Of a stretch of DNA of 35,551 nucleotides, positions 15,838-23,677 are shown in pieces (the stretch's first letter is position 1; each line of letters opens with the position of its first letter). Position numbers and translations under genes: made by a program. Origin of the DNA: DATMNI01 sp035570275. GTDB taxonomy: Bacteria > Acidobacteriota > Terriglobia > Bryobacterales > Bryobacteraceae. Under the pieces are notes generated by a model. That model did not search any database and was not told the origin of the DNA. It was given only the letters and a program-made list of their open reading frames with translations. The DNA lies in contig DATMNI010000331.1 of assembly GCA_035570275.1 (NCBI GenBank), positions 1-35,551 on the forward strand, read 5' to 3'.

Positions 15838-17625
15838 TCAGGAATGGCCGCCTTCAGTTGGGGCCTGTGCGGATAAGGGATCCGTCTGCATGATGTAATC
15901 TTTTTCAGCTCCCGGAACGCTGAATTCATACGGACCGTGGTTGACCACCGGGTGCACGCCGGCGAAATTGTCGAACGGCGGCGGCGAGGGAATGCCCCAC
16001 TCGAGCGAAGTGGAATTCCAGGGATTCATGGGCGCCCTGGGGCCCTTTTTCATGCTCCAGAAGAGGTTGATCACGAAGAGAATCTGCGCGGCGGCGGTGA
16101 AGTATGCCGCGTACGTCATAAACTGGTGCACCGGAATCAACGGGCCAATATACTCCACGTTGCTGAAATCCGAATAGCGGCGCGGGTTGCCCACGATTCC
16201 CAGGTAATGCATGGGCGTGAAGATGGCGTATACGCCGATAAACGTGCAGAAGAAGTGGATTTGGCCCAGCGTCTCGTTCATCATCCTGCCGAACATCTTG
16301 GGGAACCAGTAAAACGTGCCCGCGAACATGCCGAAGATGGCCGCCACGCCCATGATCATGTGGAAGTGGCCCACCACGAAGTAGGTGTCGTGGAAGTACA
16401 GGTCCAGCGCCGGCTGTCCCAGGAAGATGCCGCTGATGCCGCCGGTCACAAATAGCGAAACGAAGCCCAGCGCGAACATCATGGCCGTATCGAAGTGGAT
16501 CTTGGCGCCCCAGAGCGTGCCGATCCAGTTGAACGTCTTGATGGCCGAAGGCACTCCAATACACATGGTCATTATCGAAAACGCCATGGCCGAGTACGGG
16601 TTCATGCCGCTCATGAACATGTGGTGGCCCCAGACCAGGAAGCCCAGGAAACCGATGCTGAGGATGGCATACACCATTGCCTTGTATCCGAAAATCGGCT
16701 TCCGCGAGAAGGTCGAGAGCACGTGCGATGTCACGCCCATTCCCGGCAGGATGGCGATGTAGACCTCGGGATGTCCGAAGAACCAGAACAGGTGCTGCCA
16801 CAGCAGCGGGGAGCCGCCCCTATGGTTGGTCAGGATGTGGTCGCTGATCATCAGCCCCGAAGGCAGGAAGAAACTGGTGCCGACCTCGCGGTCGAGGATC
16901 AGCAACACGCCGGCTGCCAGCAGAACGGCGAAGCCCAGCAGCCCCAGGATGGCCGTCACCAGCCAGGTCCAGCACGTCAGCGGCATGCGCATCAGCTTCA
17001 TCCCCTTGCACCGCAAGTCCACGGTGGTAGCGATGAAGTTGATGGCGCCCATCAGGGAGGCGCCGCAGAAAATCGCGATACTTAAGATCCACAGCGTTTG
17101 CCCCAGCCCCTCCCCCGGACCGGTTACGCGCCCCGCCCCGCTCAGCGGCGGATAAGCCGTCCACCCCGACAGCGGTGCACCGCCCTGAACGAAGAAGGCC
17201 GAGATCATCACCACCAGTGCCAGAAACGTGGTCCAGAACGACATCATGTTCAGGACCGGAAACGCCATGTCTTCGGCGCCTATCTGAATCGGCAGAAAAT
17301 AGTTCCCGAAGCCGCTCTGCGGCACCGTGGTCAGCACGAAGAACACCATGATGGTGCCGTGCATGGTCATCAGCGAAAGGTAAAGTTCCGGCGTCATCAT
17401 GCCGCCGGCGGCGCCCGTGGGCCACAGTTTCGCGAACCACGCCACCTTGGCCTCCGGATTGACCATGTGGTATCGCATCAACAGCGAAAGGAACAGGCCC
17501 ACAAAGACCGAGAACAGACCCAGGAAATAGTACTGGATCCCGATTACTTTGTGGTCAAGGCTGAAGACGTACCTTCTGATGAAGCCCTCAGGCGCATGGT
17601 GCGCGTGGGCTACGGGAGCGGACAT
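15838..17625 (-). CDS. coxA: Cytochrome c oxidase subunit I
   Basis: The 595-residue catalytic subunit has about twelve helices and an ATG preceded by GAGGTG. Heme a ligands are His89 (TMHGTIM) and His422; the heme a3 ligand is His420 (VGHFHM). CuB ligands are His285 (WFFGHPEVY), His334 and His335, with the cross-link Tyr289. Glu287 in HPEVY, Asn108 and Asp119 (GNYFLPIQIGAEDMAF) mark an A1-type enzyme with an intact D channel. It reduces oxygen to water using cytochrome c electrons while pumping protons. It follows coxB on the minus strand, 109 bases downstream. Confidence 0.97.
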   Translation of the reverse strand: MSAPVAHAHHAPEGFIRRYVFSLDHKVIGIQYYFLGLFSVFVGLFLSLLMRYHMVNPEAKVAWFAKLWPTGAAGGMMTPELYLSLMTMHGTIMVFFVLTTVPQSGFGNYFLPIQIGAEDMAFPVLNMMSFWTTFLALVVMISAFFVQGGAPLSGWTAYPPLSGAGRVTGPGEGLGQTLWILSIAIFCGASLMGAINFIATTVDLRCKGMKLMRMPLTCWTWLVTAILGLLGFAVLLAAGVLLILDREVGTSFFLPSGLMISDHILTNHRGGSPLLWQHLFWFFGHPEVYIAILPGMGVTSHVLSTFSRKPIFGYKAMVYAILSIGFLGFLVWGHHMFMSGMNPYSAMAFSIMTMCIGVPSAIKTFNWIGTLWGAKIHFDTAMMFALGFVSLFVTGGISGIFLGQPALDLYFHDTYFVVGHFHMIMGVAAIFGMFAGTFYWFPKMFGRMMNETLGQIHFFCTFIGVYAIFTPMHYLGIVGNPRRYSDFSNVEYIGPLIPVHQFMTYAAYFTAAAQILFVINLFWSMKKGPRAPMNPWNSTSLEWGIPSPPPFDNFAGVHPVVNHGPYEFSVPGAEKDYIMQTDPLSAQAPTEGGHS

Positions 17626-17672
17626 AGAGTCACCTCGGGAGATTGGGCGTGACGGCTGCGGAAACGCTTCCG

Positions 17673-17717
17673 CTGAACCATGTGAGTCTGAACCATCTGA
17701 GTCTTAACCACGGGAGT
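17673..17717 (-). repeat. Three tandem 15-base repeats between coxB and coxA
   Basis: CTGAACCATGTGAGT, CTGAACCATCTGAGT and CTTAACCACGGGAGT follow each other without spacers. They lie in the 109-base gap, just upstream of the coxA ribosome site region. The unit length is a multiple of three, and the minus strand would read as a five-residue repeat (TPVVK-TQMVQ-THMVQ). Confidence 0.75.
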
Positions 17718-17734
17718 CGTCGTCGTGGCGAACA

Positions 17735-18520
17735 TCATTTCAGGGCCAGTTGCTGTTGCTTCCACTGTTCGAAATCGGCTTCGCTCAACACTGTCATGGT
17801 GGTGCGCATCTGGAAATGGCCCAGCCCGCATAACTCCGAACAGGGCACTTCATAGACACCAATCTTGTCGGCCTGGAAATGCAACGGGATCTCCATGCCG
17901 GGCACAATGTCCTGCTTCACGCGAAGTTCGCGCACGAAGAAGTTGTGGATCACGTCCCTGGAGTGCATGATCAGGTTGATTGGTTTGCCAACCGGAATCT
18001 TGAGCGACGCGCTGACGATATCGTCCTTCGAGGCGGGGTCTTTATCGTCGAGTCCGAAGGGGTTCCCCGCCGAATCGTTCACGAGTTTCAGATCGGTGTG
18101 GCCAAATTTGCCGTCGACGCCGGGGTAGCGGAAGCTCCAGGCGAACTGCTTGCCGAGCACCTCAATCGGGATGGCATCGGGCGGCGCCTCCTCGAAGTGC
18201 ACGCCGGCCCAGATTTTGGTCCCCATGAGCACCAGACCCAGGAACAGCAGCGCCGTAGCACTGGTCCACAGCGTTTCCAGTTTGTTGTTGCCGTGCGAAT
18301 ATGCGGCGCGGCGTCCGTCATCGCGGAATTTCATGATGGCGTAGCCCAGCGCGAATTGGGCCAGAAAAAAGATGATTCCACAGATCACCAGCGTCCGGAA
18401 GAACTGCTCGTCGTAGGCCACGCCGTGCTGGTTAATGGGCGGTGGAAACCACCATGTCTTGGCAACGAAAAAATAACAGATAACGACCGTCAGTACCCAG
18501 ACCACTGGGGCTAATAACAT
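17735..18520 (-). CDS. coxB: Cytochrome c oxidase subunit II
   Basis: The start at ATG 18520 follows GGAGG by eight bases; a GTG at 18586 in frame is less likely. The 261-residue product has three hydrophobic segments (about 3-20, 43-61 and 86-105), the first a signal or anchor, then a periplasmic cupredoxin domain. The CuA site is intact: His192 (IHNFF), Cys227, Glu229, Cys231, His235 and Met238 (CSELCGLGHFQM). It accepts electrons from cytochrome c. No heme c motif is fused at the C-terminus. It is the first gene of the operon. Confidence 0.95.
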   Translation of the reverse strand: MLLAPVVWVLTVVICYFFVAKTWWFPPPINQHGVAYDEQFFRTLVICGIIFFLAQFALGYAIMKFRDDGRRAAYSHGNNKLETLWTSATALLFLGLVLMGTKIWAGVHFEEAPPDAIPIEVLGKQFAWSFRYPGVDGKFGHTDLKLVNDSAGNPFGLDDKDPASKDDIVSASLKIPVGKPINLIMHSRDVIHNFFVRELRVKQDIVPGMEIPLHFQADKIGVYEVPCSELCGLGHFQMRTTMTVLSEADFEQWKQQQLALK

Positions 18521-18609
18521 CCCGGCACTCCTCCACGAGGTTCTGTACCCTCTTCGGTTTTTCGAACGTGGAGTAGACGTTATCACAGTCTATCCGGGAG
18601 GCGCAACTC

Positions 18610-18675
18610 TGGTTCGGAAACGTGGTTTGGAATTCTAGCTCGAAATCCCGGCTCGGAATCCTGGCTCGAAATTGG
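18610..18675. repeat. Degenerate 13-14-base tandem repeat upstream of coxB
   Basis: Three good 13-base copies (AGCTCGAAATCCC, GGCTCGGAATCCT, GGCTCGAAATTGG; 18637-18675) follow two weaker ones (TGGTTCGGAAACG and TGGTTTGGAATTCT). They lie between the divergent coxB and vapB-like genes and may overlap their promoters. Confidence 0.65.
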
Positions 18676-18768
18676 AGATTCCAACCAGTCGGCGCGGCGG
18701 AGTATTGCTGGCGCAAGAACGCTTCAGTTGCGAAGGCGAGAGAAGGTGTTTAACGTGGTGGGAGAAGG

Positions 18769-19035
18769 ATGCTCATGACCAAAGCGACGATTTCATCCGA
18801 GGGGCAGGTTGCCATACCCAAATCCATGCGGGAACGCCTCAATCTCAAGGCTGGGACGCAAGTCGGAATCGAGGTTCAAGGCGAGTCTCTGGTGATGAAA
18901 CGGCTGGTGAGCAGCTTGCCGGATTGGCGAACGATGGAAGGCATGGCTCGTGGTGGAGAAAGCTTGACCAAAGCATTGATGGAAGAACGCGCCGCCGAGA
19001 GAGCCCACGACGATGCTCGCGTCCAAGGTCGTTGA
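18769..19035 (+). CDS. vapB: AbrB/VapB-type antitoxin
   Basis: The 88-residue product (or 86 if started at the in-frame ATG at 18775) has an N-terminal swapped-hairpin AbrB domain (about 3-48), TKATISSEGQVAIPKSMRERLNLKAGTQV, the DNA-binding fold typical of VapB/MazE antitoxins. A charged C-terminus should wrap the toxin. GGGAGAAGG precedes the start. It overlaps the PIN-domain gene by 23 bases, the usual antitoxin-first order. Confidence 0.85.
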   Translation: MLMTKATISSEGQVAIPKSMRERLNLKAGTQVGIEVQGESLVMKRLVSSLPDWRTMEGMARGGESLTKALMEERAAERAHDDARVQGR

Positions 19036-19330
19036 TTCCTGGGCAATGGTAGCCTGGATTCAACGGGAACCTGCCGCCCCTTTGGTCCGGCAATTCCTTC
19101 CCGATGCCGACTCGGGCGACGTCGAATTGCTGATGAGTTGGCTGAACGTAGCCGAGACGTTTTACATTCTGGCTAAGCGGAACAGCCCGGCTGTCGCCGA
19201 CGAATTTCTGGCCCGCTTGCCGTCCCTGCCGATCCGCATCGTTCTGCCAGATGAAGATGGGATCATGGCCGCCGCCCGGATCAAAGCTGGTGGCCCTGGC
19301 CATGCGGCGCTACTTCCGGTGGTGCTCTAG
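19013..19330 (+). pseudogene. vapC: VapC-type PIN-domain toxin, C-terminally truncated
   Basis: The 105-residue frame begins with the PIN core, LASKVVDSWAMVAWI (acidic residue Asp8), and continues to WLNVAETFYILAKR (Glu48) and IVLPDEDGIMAAARIKA. Normal VapC proteins, about 130 residues, then carry a segment like ISYADAFAAA with the third catalytic acid; here the reading ends in GGPGHAALLPVVL and a stop. The last 21 bases overlap the convergent gene at 19310. The nuclease site is therefore probably incomplete and the toxin dead or weakened. Calling it a pseudogene is inference from the missing C-terminus. Confidence 0.7.
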
Positions 19331-19564
19331 CTCGTGTACCTGGAGTTTGTGGCTTAGGTTGACGTCGAGGGCCGCAATGGCCGCTTCGATGCGGCTGAAC
19401 CCCGCGCGCATCTCGCTGCGGATCTCAGCTATTTCGGCCCGCAGAGTTTCTTTGGCCTCGCTGATGCGGCTGTTGGAGTAGATGACCGCGCCAGCCGAAA
19501 TCGACGTGGCGGTGACGATGGAGAGCACGGCTGTGAAAATCTGAGAGGCTGTGAGAGCCTGCAT
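19310..19564 (-). CDS. Small membrane-anchored coiled-coil protein
   Basis: The 84-residue product has an N-terminal hydrophobic helix (about 6-28, ASQIFTAVLSIVTATSISAGAVIY) and a charged amphipathic region (SRISEAKETLRAEIAEIRSE to HKLQVHELEHHRK) that looks like a coiled coil. AAGGTGA precedes the ATG. I recognise no named family; short proteins of this build are common in bacterial genomes. A perfect 33-base hairpin lies 18 bases upstream of its start. Confidence 0.6.
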   Translation of the reverse strand: MQALTASQIFTAVLSIVTATSISAGAVIYSNSRISEAKETLRAEIAEIRSEMRAGFSRIEAAIAALDVNLSHKLQVHELEHHRK

Positions 19565-19581
19565 GGTTCACCTTGAGTTTA

Positions 19582-19614
19582 GCTGAAAGGCCTACGCGCC
19601 GTAGGCCTTTCAGC
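19582..19614. repeat. Perfect 15-base inverted repeat (hairpin)
   Basis: GCTGAAAGGCCTACG (19582-19596), loop CGC, then CGTAGGCCTTTCAGC (19600-19614): 15 of 15 pairs. No T-tract follows on either side, so it is not a standard intrinsic terminator. It lies in the promoter or leader region of the minus-strand gene at 19310-19564. Confidence 0.8.
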
Positions 19615-19767
19615 GGCCAGCTTACTTTGGCGCCGGCCCGGCATTCAAGCGCGCACTACGTGAGCGCACGCCGGACCTGCGGAGCGGCGTTGCGTGCGAG
19701 GTGGCCGGCAAGCCGCGGCCCATCCGGTTGCATTTGCGATGCCTTTGCCATCGCCCTCCTCCGCCGG

Positions 19768-19899
19768 ATTTACTGGGATACATCAATCTTCCTGTCCTTT
19801 CTCGGCGTAGGCGAAGAGTTGCGCCGAAAGATTTGCGAAGACATCTTGCAGCATGCGGCCGATGGCAGAGTCCTTCATGGGGTTGCAACCGACGTTTGA
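19768..19899 (+). pseudogene. PIN-domain toxin fragment
   Basis: The stretch IYWDTSIFLSFLG, EELRRKICEDILQHAADGRV reads like the first 40 residues of a VapC-type PIN protein, including the first acidic residue after YW. It lacks a credible start with a ribosome site and runs into a stop after GVATDV. The rest of the domain is not present in any frame nearby. It is best read as a relic. Confidence 0.5.
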
Positions 19900-19950
19900 A
19901 GAGATGGCCCTGCCACGCAGCGGCCCTACCCCTGAAGACGTCGAGAGAGG

Positions 19951-20109
19951 GTGAAACCACTGCCACCACCACCCATTCCCGGCCACACAGAGGCCGAGCG
20001 CGTTGATGACGCCGTCCGCAAGATGTTTACCGTCTCGAAAGAAGCTGTCTTGAAGGAAGAAGCGAAATCGAAGAAAGCCCGCGCGAAGAAGAAAACTTCC
20101 AAGAGTTAG
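19951..20109 (+). CDS. Small Pro/Lys-rich protein, possible PIN-associated antitoxin
   Basis: The frame runs from a GTG at 19951, right after GAGAGG, to TAG at 20107-20109, giving 52 residues. It starts MKPLPPPPIPGHTEAER, has a middle DDAVRKMFTVSKEAVLKEEA and ends in a lysine/arginine-rich tail (KKARAKKKTSKS). I recall short proteins of this build near PIN-domain toxins, but I could not check that here. It is downstream of the PIN fragment, not upstream as a paired antitoxin would normally be. Confidence 0.5.
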   Translation: MKPLPPPPIPGHTEAERVDDAVRKMFTVSKEAVLKEEAKSKKARAKKKTSKS

Positions 20110-20121
20110 GAGAAGCAGAGA

Positions 20122-20346
20122 TCACCACCCCACACAATTAGCATGCTCCAGCATCGCCGACATTACCGCTTCGTACTCGTAAGACCCTGGCTCTATGACA
20201 TGTTCGCGACATGCCTTTTCCACGATGTCTGCGACCTGTCCAGCGGTCTCAGCCTTTTCGGGACTCCCTGACCATCCCCATGTGGTCTAGGCCTGCAAGT
20301 GATTCTTTGCGTCCTCAATTGAGCTGTTTACTTTTTCAGCGTCCAT
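20122..20346 (-). pseudogene. Small reading frame interrupted by an amber stop
   Basis: From ATG 20346 the minus strand reads MDAEKVNSSIEDAKNHLQA, then TAG (20289-20287), then continues in frame as TTWGWSGSPEKAETAGQVAD and further to EYEAVMSAMLEHANCVGW before TGA at 20124-20122 (74 codons in all). The composition is protein-like on both sides of the stop. One base change would join them. The region is less GC-rich than its neighbours. No family is recognised. Confidence 0.35.
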
Positions 20347-20391
20347 CTCATCACTGTATCGACCCCACCCGATTTTGTCTATATTATTGCC

Positions 20392-20742
20392 CTAACGAGT
20401 CTCTGGAAAAAGTACCCGCACCACGCCGTAAGCCGCGAACGCGGCGGTTCCCGCCGTCCACAACCGGCCACGCATGGGTCCGCTCCAGAACAGGCTGAAG
20501 AGCATCGTGAACGCCAGTGGACTGAGCGCATTGAAGTGCAGCGCTGCCGCCCATTGGCCTTTCGCCAAAGCAAACAGGGCGCGTGTTAGACCACATAGCG
20601 GGCATGGACGGCCGGTAAGCCAGTGAAAGCCGCAGAGTTGGAATCCAGGCTTCGCCGGGACGGTGACCCAGACCAGCGCGGCCAGCAACCCTGCGCTGGC
20701 CGCGATCTTCAACACCGTCTCCCGGTGCACGGCGGGCCTCAC
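20392..20742 (-). CDS. DUF2752 membrane protein
   Basis: Starting at the GTG at 20742, directly after the stop of the upstream gene, the product is 116 residues. It carries the DUF2752 signature FHWLTGRPCPLCGLTRALFAL (CPLC at about 47-50, GLTRA at 51-55), flanked by hydrophobic helices (about 11-28, 70-85 and 92-110). A GTG at 20730 is an alternative start. The function of the family is unknown. It forms a tight pair with the zinc-ribbon membrane protein, stop and start separated by one base. Confidence 0.82.
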   Translation of the reverse strand: MRPAVHRETVLKIAASAGLLAALVWVTVPAKPGFQLCGFHWLTGRPCPLCGLTRALFALAKGQWAAALHFNALSPLAFTMLFSLFWSGPMRGRLWTAGTAAFAAYGVVRVLFPETR

Positions 20743-20743
20743 C

Positions 20744-21433
20744 CTACAAAGTTTCCAGAGTTCGCGGGTCGAAGCCCACCAGTTCCTGGTAAGCCACCGT
20801 AATCGCCGCAAACGTCACCGGCAACGTTATGAAAATCCCAATCACGCAGCAAAGCACGCCCAGCAGGTTCACCAGCGCCGTCAGCAGCAGGAACATGGTG
20901 AAACCGAAATAGTCGTTCTTCGCCACGGCGTGGCTGGCCTGCATGGCCGGCCAGAAATCCATGCGCTTGTCCACAATGAACAGGAAGGTGAACTTGTACA
21001 TGCCCGCGATCACCAGACCCGGGATGATGCAGAGCAGCGTGCCGCCGAAAACGAAAATGCCGATCAGCAGGGATGCCACTAGCGTGGGCACGAAATAATT
21101 GAAGCCCTTGAAGAGATCGGCAAACTCGGCCGGCCTTCCCATCAGCTTCTTCATGGTGAAGATGTGCATGCCCGCGATCAGCGCGCCCTGGATCAACGGC
21201 ACACCGCCCAGCAAGCTGAAAACGATGGCAATCAGAATGTAGTTTCCGATATCGGCCTTTACCAACTCCCAGCCTTGACCGATCCATCGGCCGGGCGATG
21301 CCTTAATGCCTACCGGCGCTACCCAGGCCACTGAGGGCGCTGGTATACCGGCAGCGCCCGAAAGGGGTTGCCCACAGTTCGGGCAGAACTGAACGTCATT
21401 GCTGACCTGGGTACCGCAGCTATGGCAAAACAT
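20744..21433 (-). CDS. Zinc-ribbon membrane protein
   Basis: The 229-residue product begins with a zinc ribbon (Cys3, Cys6, Cys17, Cys20: MFCHSCG and FCPNCG), a linker to about 45, then five to six membrane helices with LFKGFNYFVPTLVAS and AMQASHAVAKNDYFGF in between. The latter resembles the repeat of DUF975-like integral membrane proteins that have a glycine-rich tandem arrangement. Role unknown. The ribbon is likely cytosolic. It is translated just before the DUF2752 gene. Confidence 0.82.
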   Translation of the reverse strand: MFCHSCGTQVSNDVQFCPNCGQPLSGAAGIPAPSVAWVAPVGIKASPGRWIGQGWELVKADIGNYILIAIVFSLLGGVPLIQGALIAGMHIFTMKKLMGRPAEFADLFKGFNYFVPTLVASLLIGIFVFGGTLLCIIPGLVIAGMYKFTFLFIVDKRMDFWPAMQASHAVAKNDYFGFTMFLLLTALVNLLGVLCCVIGIFITLPVTFAAITVAYQELVGFDPRTLETL

Positions 21434-21652
21434 ACACGCTCCGCGACGTTGTGATGAGAAGGCATCATACCACCCGGCCTAATCTATCGCCTAGCGGCAA
21501 TTTGGAGTCTGCCAACTCTCTCTTCGAGAAAGGGTACGTTGCGCGCGGAGATTTGTTCCAGAAAGCGGGCGCGGCGTGAAAAGGATGCGGAGCGACGCCG
21601 CGACAGAAGCAGCATGACAGGCCACAAAAGACGATGGCCCGTCCTACCGGTT

Positions 21653-22162
21653 CTAAAGCACGGCGGGAAACGACAACCCGGCTTTTCCCAGCGCCCGATG
21701 CATGATAGCGGCGGCGTGAATCTCGGGCGCATTTCGCGCGATCGAGATTTCCGACACCAGCATGTGGCGGGCGCGGTCCAGCATCTTTTTCTCCCGGAAG
21801 GAAAGCGGCTTGTCGACGTGCAAGGTCAGAAGCGCTTTGAAGACCTCCGCGGCCTTGAGCAAATCGCCGCTCTGCATCTTCTCCGCGTTTTCCTTGAAGC
21901 GCACCTTCCAGTCCGGGTTGATCAAGCTGATCCCATTGGAAAGGAAAGAGAGAATGCGAGAAATCTCGCGGTCCTTCGTCACTCTCCGCAGCCCGATATT
22001 GGCCGCGTTGGAAAACGGCACCAACACAGTCATGCTGTTGCATCCAAGCCGCAGAAGATAGAACTTTTCGAAAGCGGAACCGAATGATCGCGTGCTGATA
22101 TTTTCGATGGTGCCAACGCCCTGGTTGGGATATACCACCTTGTCACCGATCTGAAAGGTCAT
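21653..22162 (-). CDS. carD: CarD/CdnL-type transcriptional regulator
   Basis: From ATG 22162 the product has 169 residues. The N-terminal RNA-polymerase interaction domain (about 1-58, MTFQIGDKVVYPNQGVGTIENI and YLLRLGCNSMTVLVPFSNA) has the RID/TRCF-like fold seen in CarD. The helical C-terminal part (about 70-160), with NPDWKVRFKENAEKMQSGD and LSFREKKMLDRARHMLVSEI, matches the DNA-binding domain that stabilises open complexes, chiefly at rRNA promoters. An in-frame GTG at 22183 would add seven residues. Many bacteria have one essential copy. Confidence 0.93.
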   Translation of the reverse strand: MTFQIGDKVVYPNQGVGTIENISTRSFGSAFEKFYLLRLGCNSMTVLVPFSNAANIGLRRVTKDREISRILSFLSNGISLINPDWKVRFKENAEKMQSGDLLKAAEVFKALLTLHVDKPLSFREKKMLDRARHMLVSEISIARNAPEIHAAAIMHRALGKAGLSFPAVL

Positions 22163-22418
22163 ACGGGGTCCCCCACAAACCACCGATGTCAGGTGTTGCC
22201 TCTAAAATTGTTGGAACAAACAGAATGGTACGCTTGCGAACCGATCCTGTCAAGAGGCAATGGTTCGAATATCACCATCTGTTGGGGGTTTTCGCCACGT
22301 TCAGGTAGAATCCGGAGGCCCGGTCAACACAGGACGGGAATGCCCTTCGGGAAACGGCTATGGCCTTTTACACCAGCTACAGGTGTACGCTCGACGTTTT
22401 TCTGTTGCCCGGCCAGTC

Positions 22419-22730
22419 TCAGGAGCCCTGGCTGGCGGCAATCCCACGTTCGTCTTCCATCGGCAACCCGCGCTCCTTCAACAGTAGGCGTCTTAAAGTA
22501 CGCAGATCGTTCAGGATACGGCGGCTGGAAGTAATGTGCAGATTCAGTTTGGCCAGATTGAATGAAACCAGCAGGAGCGCTTCCTTGCGGCGGTCGGCAC
22601 CATCATGCTCGGCGGACGCAATTTCCGACTCTACGTCGCGGCGCGCTTCGTACAACGCATCGGCCAGCATCGCCACATACTCGTGGGAGCCCTCGATATT
22701 GTCAAACGGCGTTTCGGCACTTTGACTCAC
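22419..22730 (-). CDS. Small helical protein common in Acidobacteria
   Basis: GTG at 22730 with AAAGG about seven bases upstream gives 103 residues. It contains FDNIEGSHEYVAMLADALYEARRDVESEI, then RRKEALLLVSFNLAKLNLHITSSRRILNDLRTLRRLLLKER. The sequence is almost entirely helical, with regularly spaced Leu and Arg and no membrane segment. I recall this pattern as a conserved hypothetical protein of Acidobacteria. Function unknown; a dimeric helical regulator is possible. It sits upstream of carD on the same strand, 256 bases away, and diverges from the LytTR regulator. Confidence 0.75.
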   Translation of the reverse strand: MSQSAETPFDNIEGSHEYVAMLADALYEARRDVESEIASAEHDGADRRKEALLLVSFNLAKLNLHITSSRRILNDLRTLRRLLLKERGLPMEDERGIAASQGS

Positions 22731-22876
22731 AAATCGCCTTTCTGACCGCCTGCTGCCCCTGTGCGGGTGGCCGATTAGTATTGAATTTGACCAATTGTCG
22801 CACAATTGAAACCTGCGGGAACAGTTATTCTGAAGATTAATTGTGAAGACTCCTTCCGGGCACCAGGGGGTGTACA

Positions 22877-23677
22877 GTGGCCGAGAACGTGACCGCGCGA
22901 ACATTACGGGCGGTAATCGTAGACGACGAACAACTGGCTCGCGGATTTCTGCGCGAAATGCTGCGGGCGCACACGGAAATTGAAATCGCGGCCGAATGCG
23001 CCAACGGCTTCGAGGCCGTGAAAGCCATCGCCGAAACTTCCCCGGATCTCCTGTTCCTCGACGTTCAAATGCCGAAGCTCGACGGTTTCGAAGTCCTGGA
23101 ACTCATCGACCCGGGCCCCGTGGTGATCTTCGTTACCGCTTACGACCAGTACGCCACGCGCGCCTTCGACGCGCACGCCGTGGATTATCTTTTGAAGCCC
23201 TTCAGCGCCGAACGCTTCGAGCGCGCCCTGGAACGGGCCCGGTCGCGCCTGGGTTATGAAGCACGTGCCGAGCGCCGGCTCCCGGTGGAAGCTGCGGCGG
23301 AGGCCCGCCCCCCAGGGGAGCGGCCGGAGAGAATCGTGGTCAAGGACGGCACACGCGTCCACGTCATTCCGGTCGGCAAGCTGGATTACGTCCAGGCGCA
23401 GGACGACTACGTGGCGCTCCACAGCGGCGGCAAGAGTTATTTGAAACTGCAGCCCATCGCCAGCCTCGAAGCCCTGCTCGACCCGGCGTGTTTCGTGCGC
23501 ATCCACCGCTCCGCCATTGTCAATCTGGAACGCGTCGAACGCATCGAGCCCTACGGCAAGGACAGCCGTATCGCCATCCTCAGCGGCGGCACGCGCCTGC
23601 CGGTGAGCCGCGCCGGCTACGCGCGTTTGCTGGAGGCGATGGGGGATTCGCAGGGGAAACGCAGCACCACGCGGTAA
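22877..23677 (+). CDS. LytTR-family response regulator
   Basis: The 266-residue product starts at GTG 22877. The receiver domain (about 10-125) has the acidic pair Asp16/Asp17, phospho-acceptor Asp62 (LLFLDVQMP), Thr in FVTAYD, and Lys in DYLLKPF. A linker leads to a LytTR DNA-binding domain (about 160-255) with VGKLDYVQAQDDYVALHSGGKSYL and FVRIHRSAIVNLERVERIEPY. Such regulators bind direct repeats and often control envelope or cell-wall genes. The partner kinase is encoded on the opposite strand with the 3' ends overlapping by 61 bases, an uncommon tail-to-tail layout. Confidence 0.94.
   Translation: MAENVTARTLRAVIVDDEQLARGFLREMLRAHTEIEIAAECANGFEAVKAIAETSPDLLFLDVQMPKLDGFEVLELIDPGPVVIFVTAYDQYATRAFDAHAVDYLLKPFSAERFERALERARSRLGYEARAERRLPVEAAAEARPPGERPERIVVKDGTRVHVIPVGKLDYVQAQDDYVALHSGGKSYLKLQPIASLEALLDPACFVRIHRSAIVNLERVERIEPYGKDSRIAILSGGTRLPVSRAGYARLLEAMGDSQGKRSTTR

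Noticed and set aside
17610..17831. A 73-codon minus-strand frame that includes the 15-base repeats as a five-residue repeat.
   Set aside because: It overlaps the coxB end in another frame and has no start signal; the repeat is better seen as a DNA repeat.
20211..20498. A 95-codon plus-strand frame.
   Set aside because: It has no ribosome site, unlikely composition, and runs into the opposite strand of the DUF2752 gene.
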